Notes: generated by a model from the letters alone, not told the origin. Positions 12,413 to 24,360 are shown, numbered from the stretch's first letter. The stretch: 64,000 nt of DNA from Mixophyes australis (GCA_036250195.1 JAVHZZ010000003.1:20269504-20333503), one strand, 5' to 3'. A program made the numbers and translations.

Positions 12413-13771
12413 ATACTGAATGAGTGACGGAACATCAGTCATTCAATGTCTGTATTGTCTGAGCACTGTCCTCTAACATGAATGGGTTGCAGTCGGCAGC
12501 TTCTTACCTCTGAATCCGCTGGCTGTTGTTCCTCCATGTTTGTAATGGGCTATGATCAGAAGATGCTGACCTGCCTCTGCTCTACACTACCTAAGAAGTG
12601 AGGGGGGGGGGGAGGGTAGGGAGGGCAGGGGGGCAGCGCTCCCGAGGATGCTCACAATGGTGCAGGTGGCGATGACTGTACGCAAGATCTCTGTGTCATC
12701 TCTAGTACTATGTGATGGTAGAGGAACCAGTAGTCTATGTAGACAGAGGGGATGCAGAGGGATGGTTGTTCCTCGCTCAGGTAGAGATCTACCTGTGGGA
12801 TCTGATAAGCACCGGTCACTTAGGGCTCTATGCTACTAGGTAATCTTAAAAATCTCCATTCCATATGACCCATGGGCCCTGCACTTGGCTCCCACTATAG
12901 ATGTAGACAGAACTGCATGACGAAATCACATAGGATAGCTCATCAATGCATAGGATCACAAGACGAAATCAGAAACTGCATTGACAACCAATTATTACAC
13001 AGCTAAATATATTGGGCCTGATTCATCAAGTAACGTAATTGCCGATTTTGTGCATATCGTGCGCAAAATGAATGCCTGGGGCTGGACCATAGGCAACTAA
13101 ACGCTGCAACATTCAATTCATCTTCGTATGCAAAGTACACTTACTATAACCTATGATTCCTGGGAGGAAACGGGACGGGAAAGGGGTGTTTTTCTGCAGT
13201 CAATGTACAGTAAGGGGGGTGCCAAGCTCAAGCGCACACAACAATGTCCGATTGAAGTTCTGGGCATCTCAAAGTTACTTGTTTTTCTAACGTATCTCTT
13301 GCTCCAGCTACAGGGCTAGTCTGAGTCTTGATCAGCAGTAATGACAGTCTCGTATGCATGCTATAACATGTGTTTGCCATCAAGAGCAGCTGTAACATTT
13401 ATTTTATGCTCAGTAGACATTAGGATCATCTTAACAAATGTTTTTCATTTAAAAAAAATATAAAATTTTTATTTTTTATTTTGCTACTTTGTCATTAAAT
13501 GCTTCTATTATTACCAGGTGACATTAACGGAATAGGTTTTTCTTTTCCGTGTGTTCTTTTGCACATGTATATTCCACATAGGTATTGGACGTATCCCGTG
13601 TTGTAGAAAAGAGCGAACCTACACCCAAATTTATCAGCGCACGTATCTGTTCTGTACTGAGCTAACTTTTAAGGGTCACTTACAAATACGTAAACTATAT
13701 TTTTGTTTTGTGATGGCATACATCTATATTTTGCTTAAACGTATACAGATAACACTGCACTTATTTTGAAC
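12413..13771. other. No gene seen; isolated Harbinger-like terminus
   Basis: A terminus GGGCCTGATTCATCAAG occurs near 13015, without a matching opposite end that I can find. A G-rich stretch lies at 12602-12635. Nothing else is supported. Confidence 0.35.
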
Positions 13772-13925
13772 CTACTTGCAGAACGAGCAGGACAGAAGAA
13801 GGGCTGCCGACAGAATCACCGTGTTCACCAGAATAAGCAGTAAGGACACTGCGCTACTGTTTACATAGATGTAATGCAGAAATTCATCTGTAGAGGGAGC
13901 CATGGAACCACCTTCCAGAGTATTT
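13772..13925 (-). CDS. Putative terminal coding exon, hydrophobic C-terminus (host gene)
   Basis: I do not recognise the protein. On the minus strand a strong 3' splice site (pyrimidine-rich TTCTCTTTTCTTGTTTGG ending in TTTACAG) precedes a 154-nt open stretch. It has one leading base (upstream intron phase 2), then 50 codons and TAG. The peptide contains LEGGSMAPSTDEFLHYIYVN, a hydrophobic span VSLLLILVNTVILSAALLL, and ends SCSFCK. That fits a single C-terminal membrane span with a very short tail. Alternatively it is a GPI-attachment signal with NSS as the possible anchor site. Codon use looks coding-like and no repeat family covers it. The splice site, open frame and membrane span are seen; exon status is inferred. 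The exon at 35828-35933 on the same strand could belong to the same gene, but at least one further exon would be needed to fix the phase. Confidence 0.45.
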
Positions 13926-15045
13926 CTGTAAACCAAACAAGAAAAGAGATGAGAATTTATTAAAATGACTCACATTAGTCCTCATTCAGATATAGCTGCA
14001 AAGCCAGCTAAAAGGTGTCAATGTGCACCTGGAAAAAACAATGCTGCGAGAGGAGAAGGGGTGGAGATGCATGTTATATGCATGCAAAAAAAAAAAAGCA
14101 CCGTCTGCTATTGTATGTAGCACAGAAATACTGGGTAGCATTACTTTTACACTTTGATTTGCCAGCACATGCCCCCTGTCAACTGCAAATCGGTCCACAC
14201 GTTTTTAATTTGCCCTAATGATTTTGCCATGGTGCAAAATTGCATGCTCTAGCTAGATTTGCTCCTAACACTAAATGGGTCCCGAAACTATGTCCCAATA
14301 ATGAATATGACAACATATTAGCTAAACCCCCCCCCACAACCACTGTTCCGCACAGAATTCCGACTACCATTTTTGTTTCACCCTTATTGGCCCCATTCTG
14401 CACTATGACATTCCCTGATTTCTTCTGTGAAATGCAAAACCCACTATAACAGGTTCTGCCCCATTGCCAGGTGCTGTGAGAATTCTGCCCACAGCCACCA
14501 ACACACCAGCACGCAGGACACAGGTCCAGAGAGGGAGAGAAGGAGACAGTAGGAAGGCAATTTTGCTTCCCCTCAATGCTCCGATGCATGATGCAGTGTA
14601 TGGACTGGCATTCACGGATTGTTACATCTCTGGCAAAAGTGTTGGTCAATGGTGATGAGCTCCATCGGGTCTTGTGTTGGCATTTGGGCACCAGTGTTGC
14701 AAAGTGCCACAGGGTGGTTTATGCAACTACCAATTTCCAAATGGTGATAATTATGAAGTGCCACAGAACAAGGACAGAGAGATTCTCACAGTGATCAATA
14801 TACTGGTTAACAGTTGTCCAAAATAATAATTCAAATCAAGATCAATGATATAAATTTAGCCAAGCTTCTATTTTGCTGCTGTCCTGAATTGGCACTTAGC
14901 GGTACTTGTAGTGTGCGAAACTATGGTCAAGTGACTATAGGTGTCAATACCATTGCTATAAAACTATGGCTTGGATTGGGACTAACCTCCTCAAATTGGT
15001 CACCATCAGCCCTTAAAATTTAAATCTTTCCAATATTTTAAATAC
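13926..15045. other. No recognisable feature
   Basis: Contains several overlapping open frames on both strands (14215-14691) without splice support or known domains. I treat them as chance. Confidence 0.35.
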
Positions 15046-15048
15046 AGT

Positions 15049-15311
15049 GGGCCTGATTGATTGAGGGAAGTAAGGCAAAAAATGAGTAAGTTTTCTCCTG
15101 GACAAAACCATGTTACAATGCAAGGGGTGCAAATGAGTTAATTATTTTTAAATACTGGCTGTTTTTTTCAACTAGCACACAAATACTTGATTGCTTTATT
15201 TTAACACTGTAATTTAAAGCTGAATTTACCTCCCCTCCAATACAACATGGTTTTGCCGAAGTCCAAAGTTACTCATTCTTTTTGCTTTCATTTCCTAAAT
15301 GAATCAGGCCC
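15049..15311. mobile_element. Harbinger-like MITE, GGGCCTGAT termini
   Basis: Begins GGGCCTGATTGATTGAG and ends AATGAATCAGGCCC, flanked on both sides by AGT. The 3-bp target duplication and the terminus match the element at 53901-54432. No coding capacity. Assignment to PIF/Harbinger rests on the 3-bp duplication only. Confidence 0.7.
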
Positions 15312-15502
15312 AGTATTGCTAATGTACATATAACCCATATTGGTGGCATTAAAGCTCTCGACTGGATGCTGCAAGAGTTACTGCAGAAATTATTTATTGC
15401 ATTAATCCCCCCAAAGGAACCGTCTCCTGTTGCCCCAAGGGCCCTGCACTTGTCACCTCTGTCCCTGCCAAGGGCATCAACACTACCAGTTTAAATACCA
15501 AA

Positions 15503-15674
15503 GGCTAGATTTACTAAGCTGCGGGTTTGAAAAAGTGGGGATGTTGCCTATTGTAACCAATCAGATTCTAGCTTTCATTTATTTAGTACTTTTACAAAAT
15601 GACAGCTGGAATCTGATTGGTTGCTATAGGCAACATCCCCACTTTTTCAAACCCGCAGCTTAGTAAATCTAGCC
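15503..15674. mobile_element. Near-perfect foldback MITE, GGCTAGATTTACTAA termini
   Basis: The left arm starts GGCTAGATTTACTAAGC and the right arm ends GCTTAGTAAATCTAGCC. The ~71-bp arms differ at about three positions and enclose a ~30-bp loop. The inner arm carries CCAATCAGATTC. A transcript through it would form a long hairpin. No target duplication was recognised. An older copy is at 6365-6520. Confidence 0.75.
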
Positions 15675-16316
15675 CCATGTCTTAAACCTTGCTGGGATGA
15701 TGACGCTTTTAATGCAACTTGTGGTCATTCCTCAGGCTGTCATTTTCTTTGTCAGTCTACACTTTTATAATGGCCTATATACAATTTGCTAATGTTTGAT
15801 ATAACAAGTCCTTCAATTTGTGTTTGAGGCGAAGATGTCAAGAAAGTAATTGTTTCATTTATTTATTGACTTGACACAGGTGTCATTTAAAAAAATTAAA
15901 CAGCTACCAGTAATAGTACTTGTTGTACATACATCAATTTAAAATAAATTGTATGAATTTCAGGTGCTTTACACATGGGCTGCAGCGGTACAGAGAATGG
16001 AACTGGCGCAGTACTATATTGTAGTACACTGTGCAAACTGGACATACAGAGAGAATGAGACAATAACGAATGAGCAATCCGACCGCCGGCAACATACAAG
16101 TGTGACAAATATCCTGCTCATGTTTGTGAAAGGCAATTACTTAAGACAATAGGACAGAGCAAAATATTGATGTTACTATTTATATATTCTTGTCTTGTGA
16201 TTGTTACACCTGAAGAAGTGGCCAGACCCCCTGAAGCGTAACGCTTAATGTGTAGCTGTGGCCTTTAATAGGCTGATTTGGTTATTATTGGGTGTGTTGG
16301 TAAATGTAGATGACCG

Positions 16317-18112
16317 CTGTCTGCACTACCCTGTGGTAACGCTCTGCAGATTATTGCTGCCTGTTCTCTGAGTCTTCAGCACATCTATCTGCAGATCATC
16401 ACAGCCTCCGTGTCTACTCCAGTATCCTGTGGTAACGCCCTGCAGATTATTGCTGCCTGTTCTCTGAGTCTACAGCACATCTATCTGCAGATCATCACAG
16501 CCTCTGTGTCTACTCCACTACCCTGTGGTAACGCTCTGCAGATTATTGCTGCCTGTTCTCTGAGTCTCCAGCACATCTATCTGCAGATCATCACAGCCTC
16601 TGTGTCTACTCCACTATCCTCTGGTGACGCTCTGCAGACTATTGCTGCCTGTTCTCTGAGTCTTCAGCACATCTATCTGCAGATCATCACAGCCTCCGTG
16701 TCTACTCCAGTATCCTGTGGTAACGCCCTGCAGATTATTGCTGCCTGTTCTCTGAGTCTACAGTATATCTATCTGCAGATCATCACAGCCTCTGTGTCTA
16801 CTCCACTACCCTGTGGTAACGCTCTGCAGATTATTGCTGCCTGTTCTCTGAGTCTCCAGCACATCTATCTGCAGATCATCACAGCCTCTGTGTCTACTCC
16901 ACTATCCTCTGGTGACGCTCTGCAGACTATTGCTACCTGTTCTCTGAGTCTTCAGCACATCTATCTGCAGATCATCACAGCCTCCGTGTCTACTCCAGTA
17001 TCCTGTGGTAACGCTCTGCAGATTATTGCTGCCTGTTCTCTGAGTCTCCAGCACATCTATCTGCAGATCATCACAGCCTCTGTGTCTACTCCACTATCCT
17101 GTGGTAACGCTCTGCAGATTATTGCTGCCTGTTCTCCGAGTCTCCAGCACATCTATCTGCAGATCATCACAGCCTCCGTGTCTACTCCAGTATCCTGTGG
17201 TAACGCTCTGCAGATTATTGCTGCCTGTTCTCTGAGTCTCCAGCACATCTATCTGCAGATCATCACAGCCTCTGTGTCTACTCCACTATCCTGTGGTAAC
17301 GCTCTGCAGATTATTGCTGCCTGTTCTCTGAGTCTTCAGCACATCTATCTGCAGATCATCACAGCCTCTGTGTCTACTCCACTATCCTGTGGTAACGCTC
17401 TGCAGATTATTGCTGCCTGTTCTTTGAGTCTCCAGCACATCTATCCGCAGATCATCACAGCCTCCGTGTCTACTCCAGTATCCTGTGGTAACGTTCTGCA
17501 GATTATTGTTGTCTGTTCTCCGAGTCTCCAGCACATCTATCTGCAGATCATCACAGCCTCCGTGTCTACTCCACTATCCTGTGGTAACGCTCTGCAGATT
17601 ATTGCTGCCTGTTCTCCGAGTCTCCAGCACATCTATCCGCAGATCATCACAGCCTCTGTGTCTACTCCACTATCCTGTGGCAACGCTCTGCAGATTATTG
17701 CTGCCTGTTCTCTGAGTCTCCAGCACATCTATCTGCAGATCATCACAGCCTCTGTGTCTACTCCACTATCCTGTGGTAACGTTCTGCAGATTATTGCTGC
17801 CTGCTCTCTGAGTCTTCAGCACATCTATCCGCAGATCATCACAGCCTCTGTGTCTACTCCACTATCCTGTGGTAACGATCTGAAGATTATTGCTGCCTGT
17901 TCTCTGAGTCTTCAGCACATCTATCCGCAGATCATCACAGCCTCTGTGTCTACTCCAGTATCCTGTGGTAACGTTCTGCAGATTATCGCTTCCTGGTCTC
18001 TGAGTCTACAGTATATCTATCCGCAGATCATCTCAGCCACTGTGTCTATTCCAGTATCCCGTGGTAACGCTCTGCAGATTATTGCTACCATTGCTACCAG
18101 CCTCTTGTGTTA
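16317..18112 (+). repeat. 96-bp tandem repeat, about 18.5 copies, open throughout
   Basis: The 96-bp unit encodes a 32-residue repeat. It starts STPVSCGNALQIIAACSLSL and is followed by QHIYLQIITASV. It runs from about 16317, and the frame from 16410 stays open for 567 codons. The first six full units form two copies of a 3-unit (288-bp) block of PVSCGN, PLPCGN and PLSSGD types. Later units mix PLSCGN and PVSCGN. The open frame follows from a unit length divisible by 3 and a stop-free consensus. There is no splice site, signal or known domain to argue for a real protein. Confidence 0.95.
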
Positions 18113-20079
18113 ATAAGCACACTGCTCTACTGTCTCCTAATCTCTCAGCCATCCTGGTACTCCTCATGCGAAGCATCTTCAGTTATAGTCCTGGTTCTCT
18201 TTGCAGTTTCGTTCATCACCTCCTAGGAGAACTGCGACCTGCGGTCAGGGAGCTGCGAAGACCAAGCGCCCTTGTGGGAGTCTCTGGTGAAAGCCTCCCA
18301 CTCCGTTAGACTCCCGCGCCTTCTAGGTGGTAGCGCCAATGTGAGCAGACTGTACGGGTACTCCTCTGACCCTACTGGTTGTGATACTTACTACATAACT
18401 CTTTCATGTTTCCTTTTTATTTCAGAGAACAACTATTCTCTTATATTTTAAAATTAAGTTCAGTTTATATCTTTCCTTGTCACAAATTAGCACCCCCAAA
18501 AATGTAGACCCTAAAAAAAGAGCCTTGTGCCTTAGGCTGAAGCCTAGCCAGCCTATTGGATAATCAGGCAAAATTCCCGATAGGACTAAAGTTGCATCCA
18601 TGTCTTATTCTAATATTAGCATGTGATGCTTCTAGATACAGATCTCATGTCCCAAGAGCTGGACAGGCATAGCTGGATGTCACCCTTCCAGTCATACCGC
18701 CGACACATTGAAGCTGTACAGCGACACTGTACTTAGCCGCCGTCTCCTATAACGGTCTGCCAGCTGCCAGTTACATCTTGGTCATGTGACAACGGCCGCT
18801 CGGTAAATGCAAAATGCAAAACTTTGCAGAATTATATTTCCGAGATTAACGAGTGCTCTGAATTATGAGTCTGTTCCGACAACCACATCGTTTTAACATT
18901 TTTCTCATTCTTCCCTAATAGACAGCTGACCTCAAAATAACATTTTAAAAAGAATGTTTCAGTATAATTTTATTAACTGCGCTTTATAAATTCCTGCTGA
19001 GGTCTGAGGTTCGAAGCCTGTAACCTTCAATTGTTGGTCTAACAAAAAAGTCTTGTGTTATCTATTTTTCTTTTAAACAAATGATCGCTGGGAGATCACT
19101 GCGCTAACAATGTGTAACTGACAGTGATTGTGAGCATCACCCTAGTTTCAAAGACTCTATTGTTAGTACACACAAGCACAGGTGTTATTTGTTAATGATT
19201 TATTAGACGCACTCATTGCCTGCAAATGGAGGCAGTCATTTTCTGCCTGTCAGTTCGATATGAATGTGTGACATGGCTGAGGCACGAGGAATGAGCCACA
19301 AACATATTTCATCCTCCTCTATCTGCCGGGTCAGCAAACATCAGCCATTCCTTTCAGCATAAACAGCTCCAGTATCTCCATCCCCCCCCCATTGGGACCT
19401 GTGCTGGAGATAACAAGCTTCTATGACCAGCTACTAACTTCTTCCTTCAATAGGGCCACAACCAAAAATAATGTCAACCAATACAATTCTCATTGAATAT
19501 TACCCCACTTATCCACAATGACCATTGTTAGAGGACCATTAAACATAACAATGATTGTTTCAAACATTCCTAGGCTTAATAACATCCTACTGTGCAGGGC
19601 TTCACTAGGAAGCCCTGCTGAGGAAGCAGTTTTCTCATTTTAAACCTCCATCTTTGGTTTTAGAGCTGGGAAATTGAGTGTGAATGGCCTAGTACAGTTT
19701 CTACGGTTTATTGGTTTCCACAAGCCCAACGATCCAACAGAGTGGAATTGTCAGAGCCTCAATCAGCTCAGGACTTGCACTGTGCCCCCCTCTCTAGATG
19801 CTCCGATGAACAGATCACTAATGTGCGTCCGAGCTTCTTCTTTGGTAATCTCGGTGTCCTAGACGGTAGCAGCAGCAGCCGTCACAGCTTTCAATGTCAT
19901 ATGTCCACCTTCCACTGTCTCTCCTCATTCCAACCGCACCGGACCGCCGGTAGCTGCATGAACATGCCAATCACCAATGGCTGCGTTGTTATTGGTGACT
20001 GATAGTGCTGCTGCCTTACAGTTTCCACACCCACATTCCCCACCACCAGCTACAAGTATTATTCCGATACTTTATGAGA
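18113..20079. other. No gene seen; one transposon-terminus-like fragment
   Basis: CAGCCTATTGGATAATCAGG at about 18549 is the reverse of the start at 36429 (GGCCTGATTATCCGATAGGC), so both are probably ends of one MITE family. No other feature is supported. Confidence 0.35.
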
Positions 20080-20255
20080 TAGCACAATGGTTAGCATTGT
20101 TGCCTCACAACGCATGGGTTCGATTCCAAACATGGCCCTATCTGTGTGAAGTTTGTATGTTCTCACCATGTTTGCAAGGGTTTCCTCCGCGTGCTCCAAT
20201 TTCCTCCCACACTCTTAAAACATACTAGTAGGTTAACTGGCTGCTGACAAAAATG
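20080..20255 (+). mobile_element. tRNA-headed SINE, 5' part
   Basis: The head reads TAGCACAATGGTTAGCATTG, then TGCCTCACAACGCATGGG and GTTCGATTCC. These resemble the A and B boxes of a tRNA-derived pol III promoter. The body follows: GTTTGTATGTTCTCACCATG, CCTCCGCGTGCTCCAATTTC and CTAGTAGGTTAACTGGCTGC. The SINE continues after the GT tract at 21153. Other copies: 23236-23575, 24592-24694, 50590-50790, 61880-61966 and 61980-62325. Confidence 0.7.
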
Positions 20256-21154
20256 AATGTGTGTGTGTGTGTGTGTGTGTGGTGTGCATGCATGCGTGTG
20301 TGTGTGTATGTGTGTGCGTGTATGTGTGTATGTATGTGTGTGCGTGCGTGTGTGTATGTGCAAGTGTGTGTGTGTATGTGTGTGTGTGTATGTGCGCTCG
20401 TGTGTGTGTGTTTGTGTGTGTGTGTGCGTGTGTATGTCTGTGTGTGCATGTGTGTGTGTATGTCATACTTGCCAAGCTTTTTAAAGTTCTTTCCTGGAGA
20501 TTCCAGGCAGGGGGGCGTGGTTGGAGGGCGGGAGGGGCGGGGTGCGGTGAATCGCGTCATTTGGCTGTTTGCGGGATATTTGCCTGCTCTCCCGGGAGTC
20601 CGGGAGATATACCCAAATTTCGGGAGTCTCCCAGACATTCTGGGAGAGTTGGCAAGTATGGTGTATGTCTGTGTGTGTGTGTGTCTGTGTGTGCACGTGT
20701 GTGTGTGTGTGCACGTGTGTGTGTATGTGTGTGTGCGTGTATATGTATGTGTGTGTGTGTGTCTGTGTGTACGTGTGTGTGTGTGTGTATGTGTGTGTGC
20801 GTGTGTGTGTACGTGTGTGTGTGAATGTGCGTGCGTGTGTGCGTGCATGTGTATGTGTGTGTGCGTGTGTATGTCTGTGTGTACGTGTGTGTGTGTGCGT
20901 GTGTGTGTGCGTGCGTGTGTATGTGTATGTGCGTGCGTGTGTATGTGTGTGCGTGCATGTGTATGTGTGTGTGTGTGTGCGTGCGTGTGTGCGTGCGTGT
21001 GTATGTGCGTGCGTGTGTATGTGTGTGCGTGCGTGTGTGTGTGTGCGTGTGTGTGTATGTGTGTGCGTGCGTGTGTGTGTGTGCGTGCGTGTGTATGTGT
21101 GTGCGTGCGTGTGTGTGTGTGCGTGTGTGTGTATGTCTGTGTTTGTGTGTGTTA
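20256..21154. repeat. Expanded (GT)n-rich tract inside a SINE
   Basis: About 700 bp of GT with GC and AT variants (TGTGTGCGTGTATG patterns), interrupted by a 197-bp MITE. In the SINE copy at 61980-62325 the same position holds a CA tract of only ~25 bp. The array is therefore an internal SINE microsatellite that expanded. The very long open frames on both strands are artefacts of the dinucleotide repeat. Confidence 0.95.
20464..20660. mobile_element. Intact hAT-like MITE, CATACTTGCCAA family
   Basis: Terminal inverted repeats CATACTTGCCAA and TTGGCAAGTATG enclose 197 bp, flanked on both sides by GTGTATGT (20456-20463 and 20661-20668). The 8-bp duplication suggests hAT. Because the flanks are GT-rich, the match could partly be chance. 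Internal CTCCCGGGAG-type motifs are shared with copies at 794 and 10644. Confidence 0.75.
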
Positions 21155-21290
21155 GGAGATTTAGACTGTGAGCTCCAGTGGGGCAGGGACTGGTGTAAAT
21201 GACCACAAATTCCATGTACAGCACTGGGTATCATAGTGGCACTATATAAATGAATATAGTATTAATAAATAAATAAATAATAAATGTATC
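21153..21290 (+). mobile_element. SINE 3' part with L2-type tail
   Basis: Reads AGATTTAGACTGTGAGCTCC, GTGGGGCAGGGACTGG, CATGTACAGCACTGGGTATC, then GGCACTATATAAATGAATA and an AATAAATAAATAATAAA end. It completes the SINE begun at 20080. The tail matches the 3' end of the L2-type LINE at 30264-31672. Confidence 0.7.
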
Positions 21291-21294
21291 AATT

Positions 21295-21425
21295 GATCCC
21301 ATACCTCTTAGATTACAAGCTCAGTTGGGCAGGGTCATCGTCTGATTCATGCCATCATGACCTCCTCCATGGACAGTGCAGCATAGTATGATTAACGGAT
21401 AATAATGATAATAAACCAGCAGAGG
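21295..21425 (+). mobile_element. Older SINE/L2 tail copy
   Basis: Reads TCTTAGATTACAAGCTCAGT, TGGGCAGGGTCATCGTCTG, ending in GGATAATAATGATAATAAA. It is diverged from the preceding tail and has lost the CTATATAAA part. Confidence 0.5.
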
Positions 21426-21865
21426 GCAGCAGCCAGTGGGACAATAATAGTGTTGTGCCCTTCTTCTGGGGTCCTAAATGTTCCTGCAGTGACAGGGTCC
21501 TGATTTTCCTCTTTAGGTTCAGAACTGATAGGGGAGGTGCTCAATTCACACTGTCATTCATGCAAGTGCAATTATGTCTATTTATCTCTTTGCTCTAACT
21601 AGTCAAGATGTTTATCCTTATCTGAGATTAGTGTGTTTGACATACAGTGTTGTACGACAGAAGGTAACGGGTTCTCTGCTACAGCATTGGTCCATCGGCA
21701 AGGCCAGCGGAAGCCGGTAAGCACGGAGGTGGGCACCATGCTTACAGGGGTCCTCGTCAGCCCCCCTGTGCCAGAAACAAAATATTTCTGGGCTTGGCGG
21801 GTCTGCGGGTGATGTTCTACTGTACTTTCTGCTCTTCACTAATGATCTTTCAAAATAATTAGATA

Positions 21866-21922
21866 ATATATATATATCTATATATATATATATAGATATA
21901 TATATATATATATATATATATT
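21866..21922. repeat. (TA)n microsatellite
   Basis: About 55 bp of AT dinucleotides with a few CTA or GTA interruptions that make local inverted repeats. Confidence 0.95.
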
Positions 21923-23235
21923 ATTTTCATTGTATTAGATAATGCTGTTTTACAATCGACTGTTGTTTGTATAACATTCAATGTGTGGCTTCCATACATT
22001 GAATTTAGTCATTATTAGCGCGAGTATCTATATATGAAGATTGTGGCTCACAGTGTATGTAGCTTTTTGTTGGTTAATATTCATAAGGATAATTCTAGTA
22101 TTAACTCTATGTTTAGAGCAAGTTAATCAGCATAACTCCCAACATTTGCCTGGAGGTAACCCAAGTGCTACCCAAGTTTTAGGGCACAGAGTACATGGCC
22201 ATTTTAGCATGGGGAATGTCACAGCAGGGTCAGCAGTCTAATAACACTCAATCGCCGGTCCCATAGAAAAATTGTGAGTGGGGTCCATCAATTTGCTGCG
22301 GAAATCCCCGCTCCTTTCTTCGGAGAGGGTCTAGAATATGTGCGGTGAAGCACCATATGGGCGTTCAGTTTTGGTGGCTAGTTAGAAGAGCAGAGTGTGG
22401 GGCTTTCGTAGTGGATGGTCGCCCTCACCGCATGGGCTGCTTTGGTGGTAGTTATACCACTGCTTGTTCTACTATATCCTGTCCCTGCCTTTCAGCCACC
22501 TTGGTGTCTTTACAAAGTTGATGATGGAACCAGGACAAGGGAAGGTAAGACCTGCTCTGGTTTCCTCCATCCTAGCTCTGTCATCTATCTTGCTAAGATG
22601 ACCATGTGCATTGCAGTGGAGACTCCTTACAGATCAATGATCTCAACTTTTCGTCTCCTTTCACCAGTCGAAAACAGAATAAAGGAGAGACGAAATTACC
22701 CGCCGCCTTTGTGCACGAGCCCTTATTGTGGGAATAAAAAGTCAGGACTCTCAACTTTCCATAACTTCCTAACCAGGATTGGAGGTTTGCCAAGCTCAGA
22801 TGACACAGCTCCATCCGATCCACCATTCGCGGTGCAGCAGAGATTTCTTGTATCTTCTTATACAGCTTGTTCCTCGACCCGCCCTGAGGGTAACAATCAC
22901 GTCATTTTCACTTTGTTTCCTGTTAACCTCTAGACTGTTTTCTCTTCGTGTGTGTACCTGGCTTTCAAACACATAACATCACGATTCAGGTTTATAGCGG
23001 ATTGTGTCCTCTGCTGTCTTAGGGCAAGGTTTCTGCTTCCATCTGGTATCCAGTCTAATGGCCAAACATTCCCCAGTAGAACAGGATAAATACTGCGGCA
23101 GTAGGTTTGCAATAAATGGAGAGGGTAAAACATTCCTTATTGAGTTTGCATCGTCTGTATATAAAATTGCACCACATACAAAAACTTGACCAATATAGAG
23201 CCGCCAGGGACGTCACCCATCCTACTTTGAGCTCC
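21923..23235. other. No supported feature
   Basis: A 172-codon frame at 22415-22933 starts with a signal-like hydrophobic stretch, but it has no domain, splice context or conservation evidence. See the rejected items. Confidence 0.3.
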
Positions 23236-23575
23236 TATACGTTTTCATCATCATCATCACCATTTATTTATATAGCGCCACTGATTCCGCAGCGCTGTAC
23301 AGAGAACTCACTCACATCGATGCCTGCCCCATTGGAGCTTACAGTCTAAATTCCCTAACATACACAGAGAGAGAGAAAGAGTGACTAGGGTAAATTTTTG
23401 ATAGCAGCCAATTAACCTACTAGTATGTTTTTGGAGTGTGGGAGGAAAGCGGAGCACCTGGAGGGAAGCCACACAAACACGGGGAGAACATACAAACTCC
23501 ACACAGATTGAACTCATGACCCCAGTGCTGTGTGGCAGAAGTGCTAACCACTTAGCCACTGTGCTGTCCACCTTT
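23236..23575 (-). mobile_element. Full-length tRNA-headed SINE with L2-type tail
   Basis: On the minus strand the tRNA-like head lies at about 23510-23572 (GTGGCTAAGTGGTTAGCAC, then a GGTCATGAGTTCAAT B-box-like part). The body with GTGTTTGTGTGGCTTCC follows. Next come an internal GA/CA-rich variable tract, TAGACTGTAAGCTCCAATGG, CTGTACAGCGCTGCGGAATC, GGCGCTATATAAATAAATGG and (TGA)n. It is about 340 bp, the most complete copy together with 61980-62325. Confidence 0.75.
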
Positions 23576-24360
23576 TTTCCAACTCAAAGTCTTTAACTCA
23601 CAATACACTTTCCATCATTTCAACTCCTGTTGAACTCAAACTAGCAGGAAAAGTGGAAATAAGTACCTATAAATGCTTTACCTTTATCAAAAATTGGCAG
23701 GCGATTATATGGCCTACCTCTCTTTAAGTAGGTGCCTTGGTTTTTCATTTCATAATTATGGGAACCTTGATCCTACGGACCCACCACACCCCCAGAGCTG
23801 GCTCCTACGGAGGCAGCATTACAATGGCTCACCCAATATCCGTGAGAAAGCCGCCTATCCATTTTTGTGCCTCGATGATTTTGCTGGTTTTCTGTGAAAG
23901 GGATAAAACTGCATTCTAAAGAATACATGAATTCACAAATTAGCCACTTCCCCTGTCCATGGGTGGCAGGTGCATGTTACTGCACAGTAGATGAATACAA
24001 ATATTTGGGGTGTTTAATTTCTTTTTTATTTCAGAACTTTGTTTACTCAAAAGTTTTTTGATTGTTCAAAAGTTATTACCAGCATTATATTCTGCCAGCG
24101 GGAGGCGCTGTTCCATAAAAGTCAACCTCTGATATTTCATTTTCTCCGCAGACTGGTCAGCTCTCACTCCTGCGTTATCTTTTCTTACAAAGCATTTACA
24201 ATTTCTACACGGAGCTTTGTACAAACTTATTCAGGTGTAGCTTCTCTGTCTATTTGAACTTACAATGTCATATATCCCGATTTTAATAGGACTGTCCTAA
24301 ATATCAGACCCCAAAACAGATCCAGTGAAAAGCATGAGCGTTTTTTACAACAAGTCTTTG

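Noticed and set aside
14215..14691. 158-codon minus frame
   Set aside because: Several overlapping frames on both strands, no recognisable domain and no splice sites that fit.
20225..21234. Long open frames on both strands (up to 300 codons) made of Cys/Val or Thr/His
   Set aside because: They are six-frame readings of a GT/CA dinucleotide tract. Unit composition alone explains them.
22415..22933. 172-codon plus frame with a signal-like N-terminus (VALTAWAALVVVIPLLVLLY)
   Set aside because: No cysteine pattern, domain, splice context or polyadenylation signal argues for a gene. Length is within chance for this much sequence.
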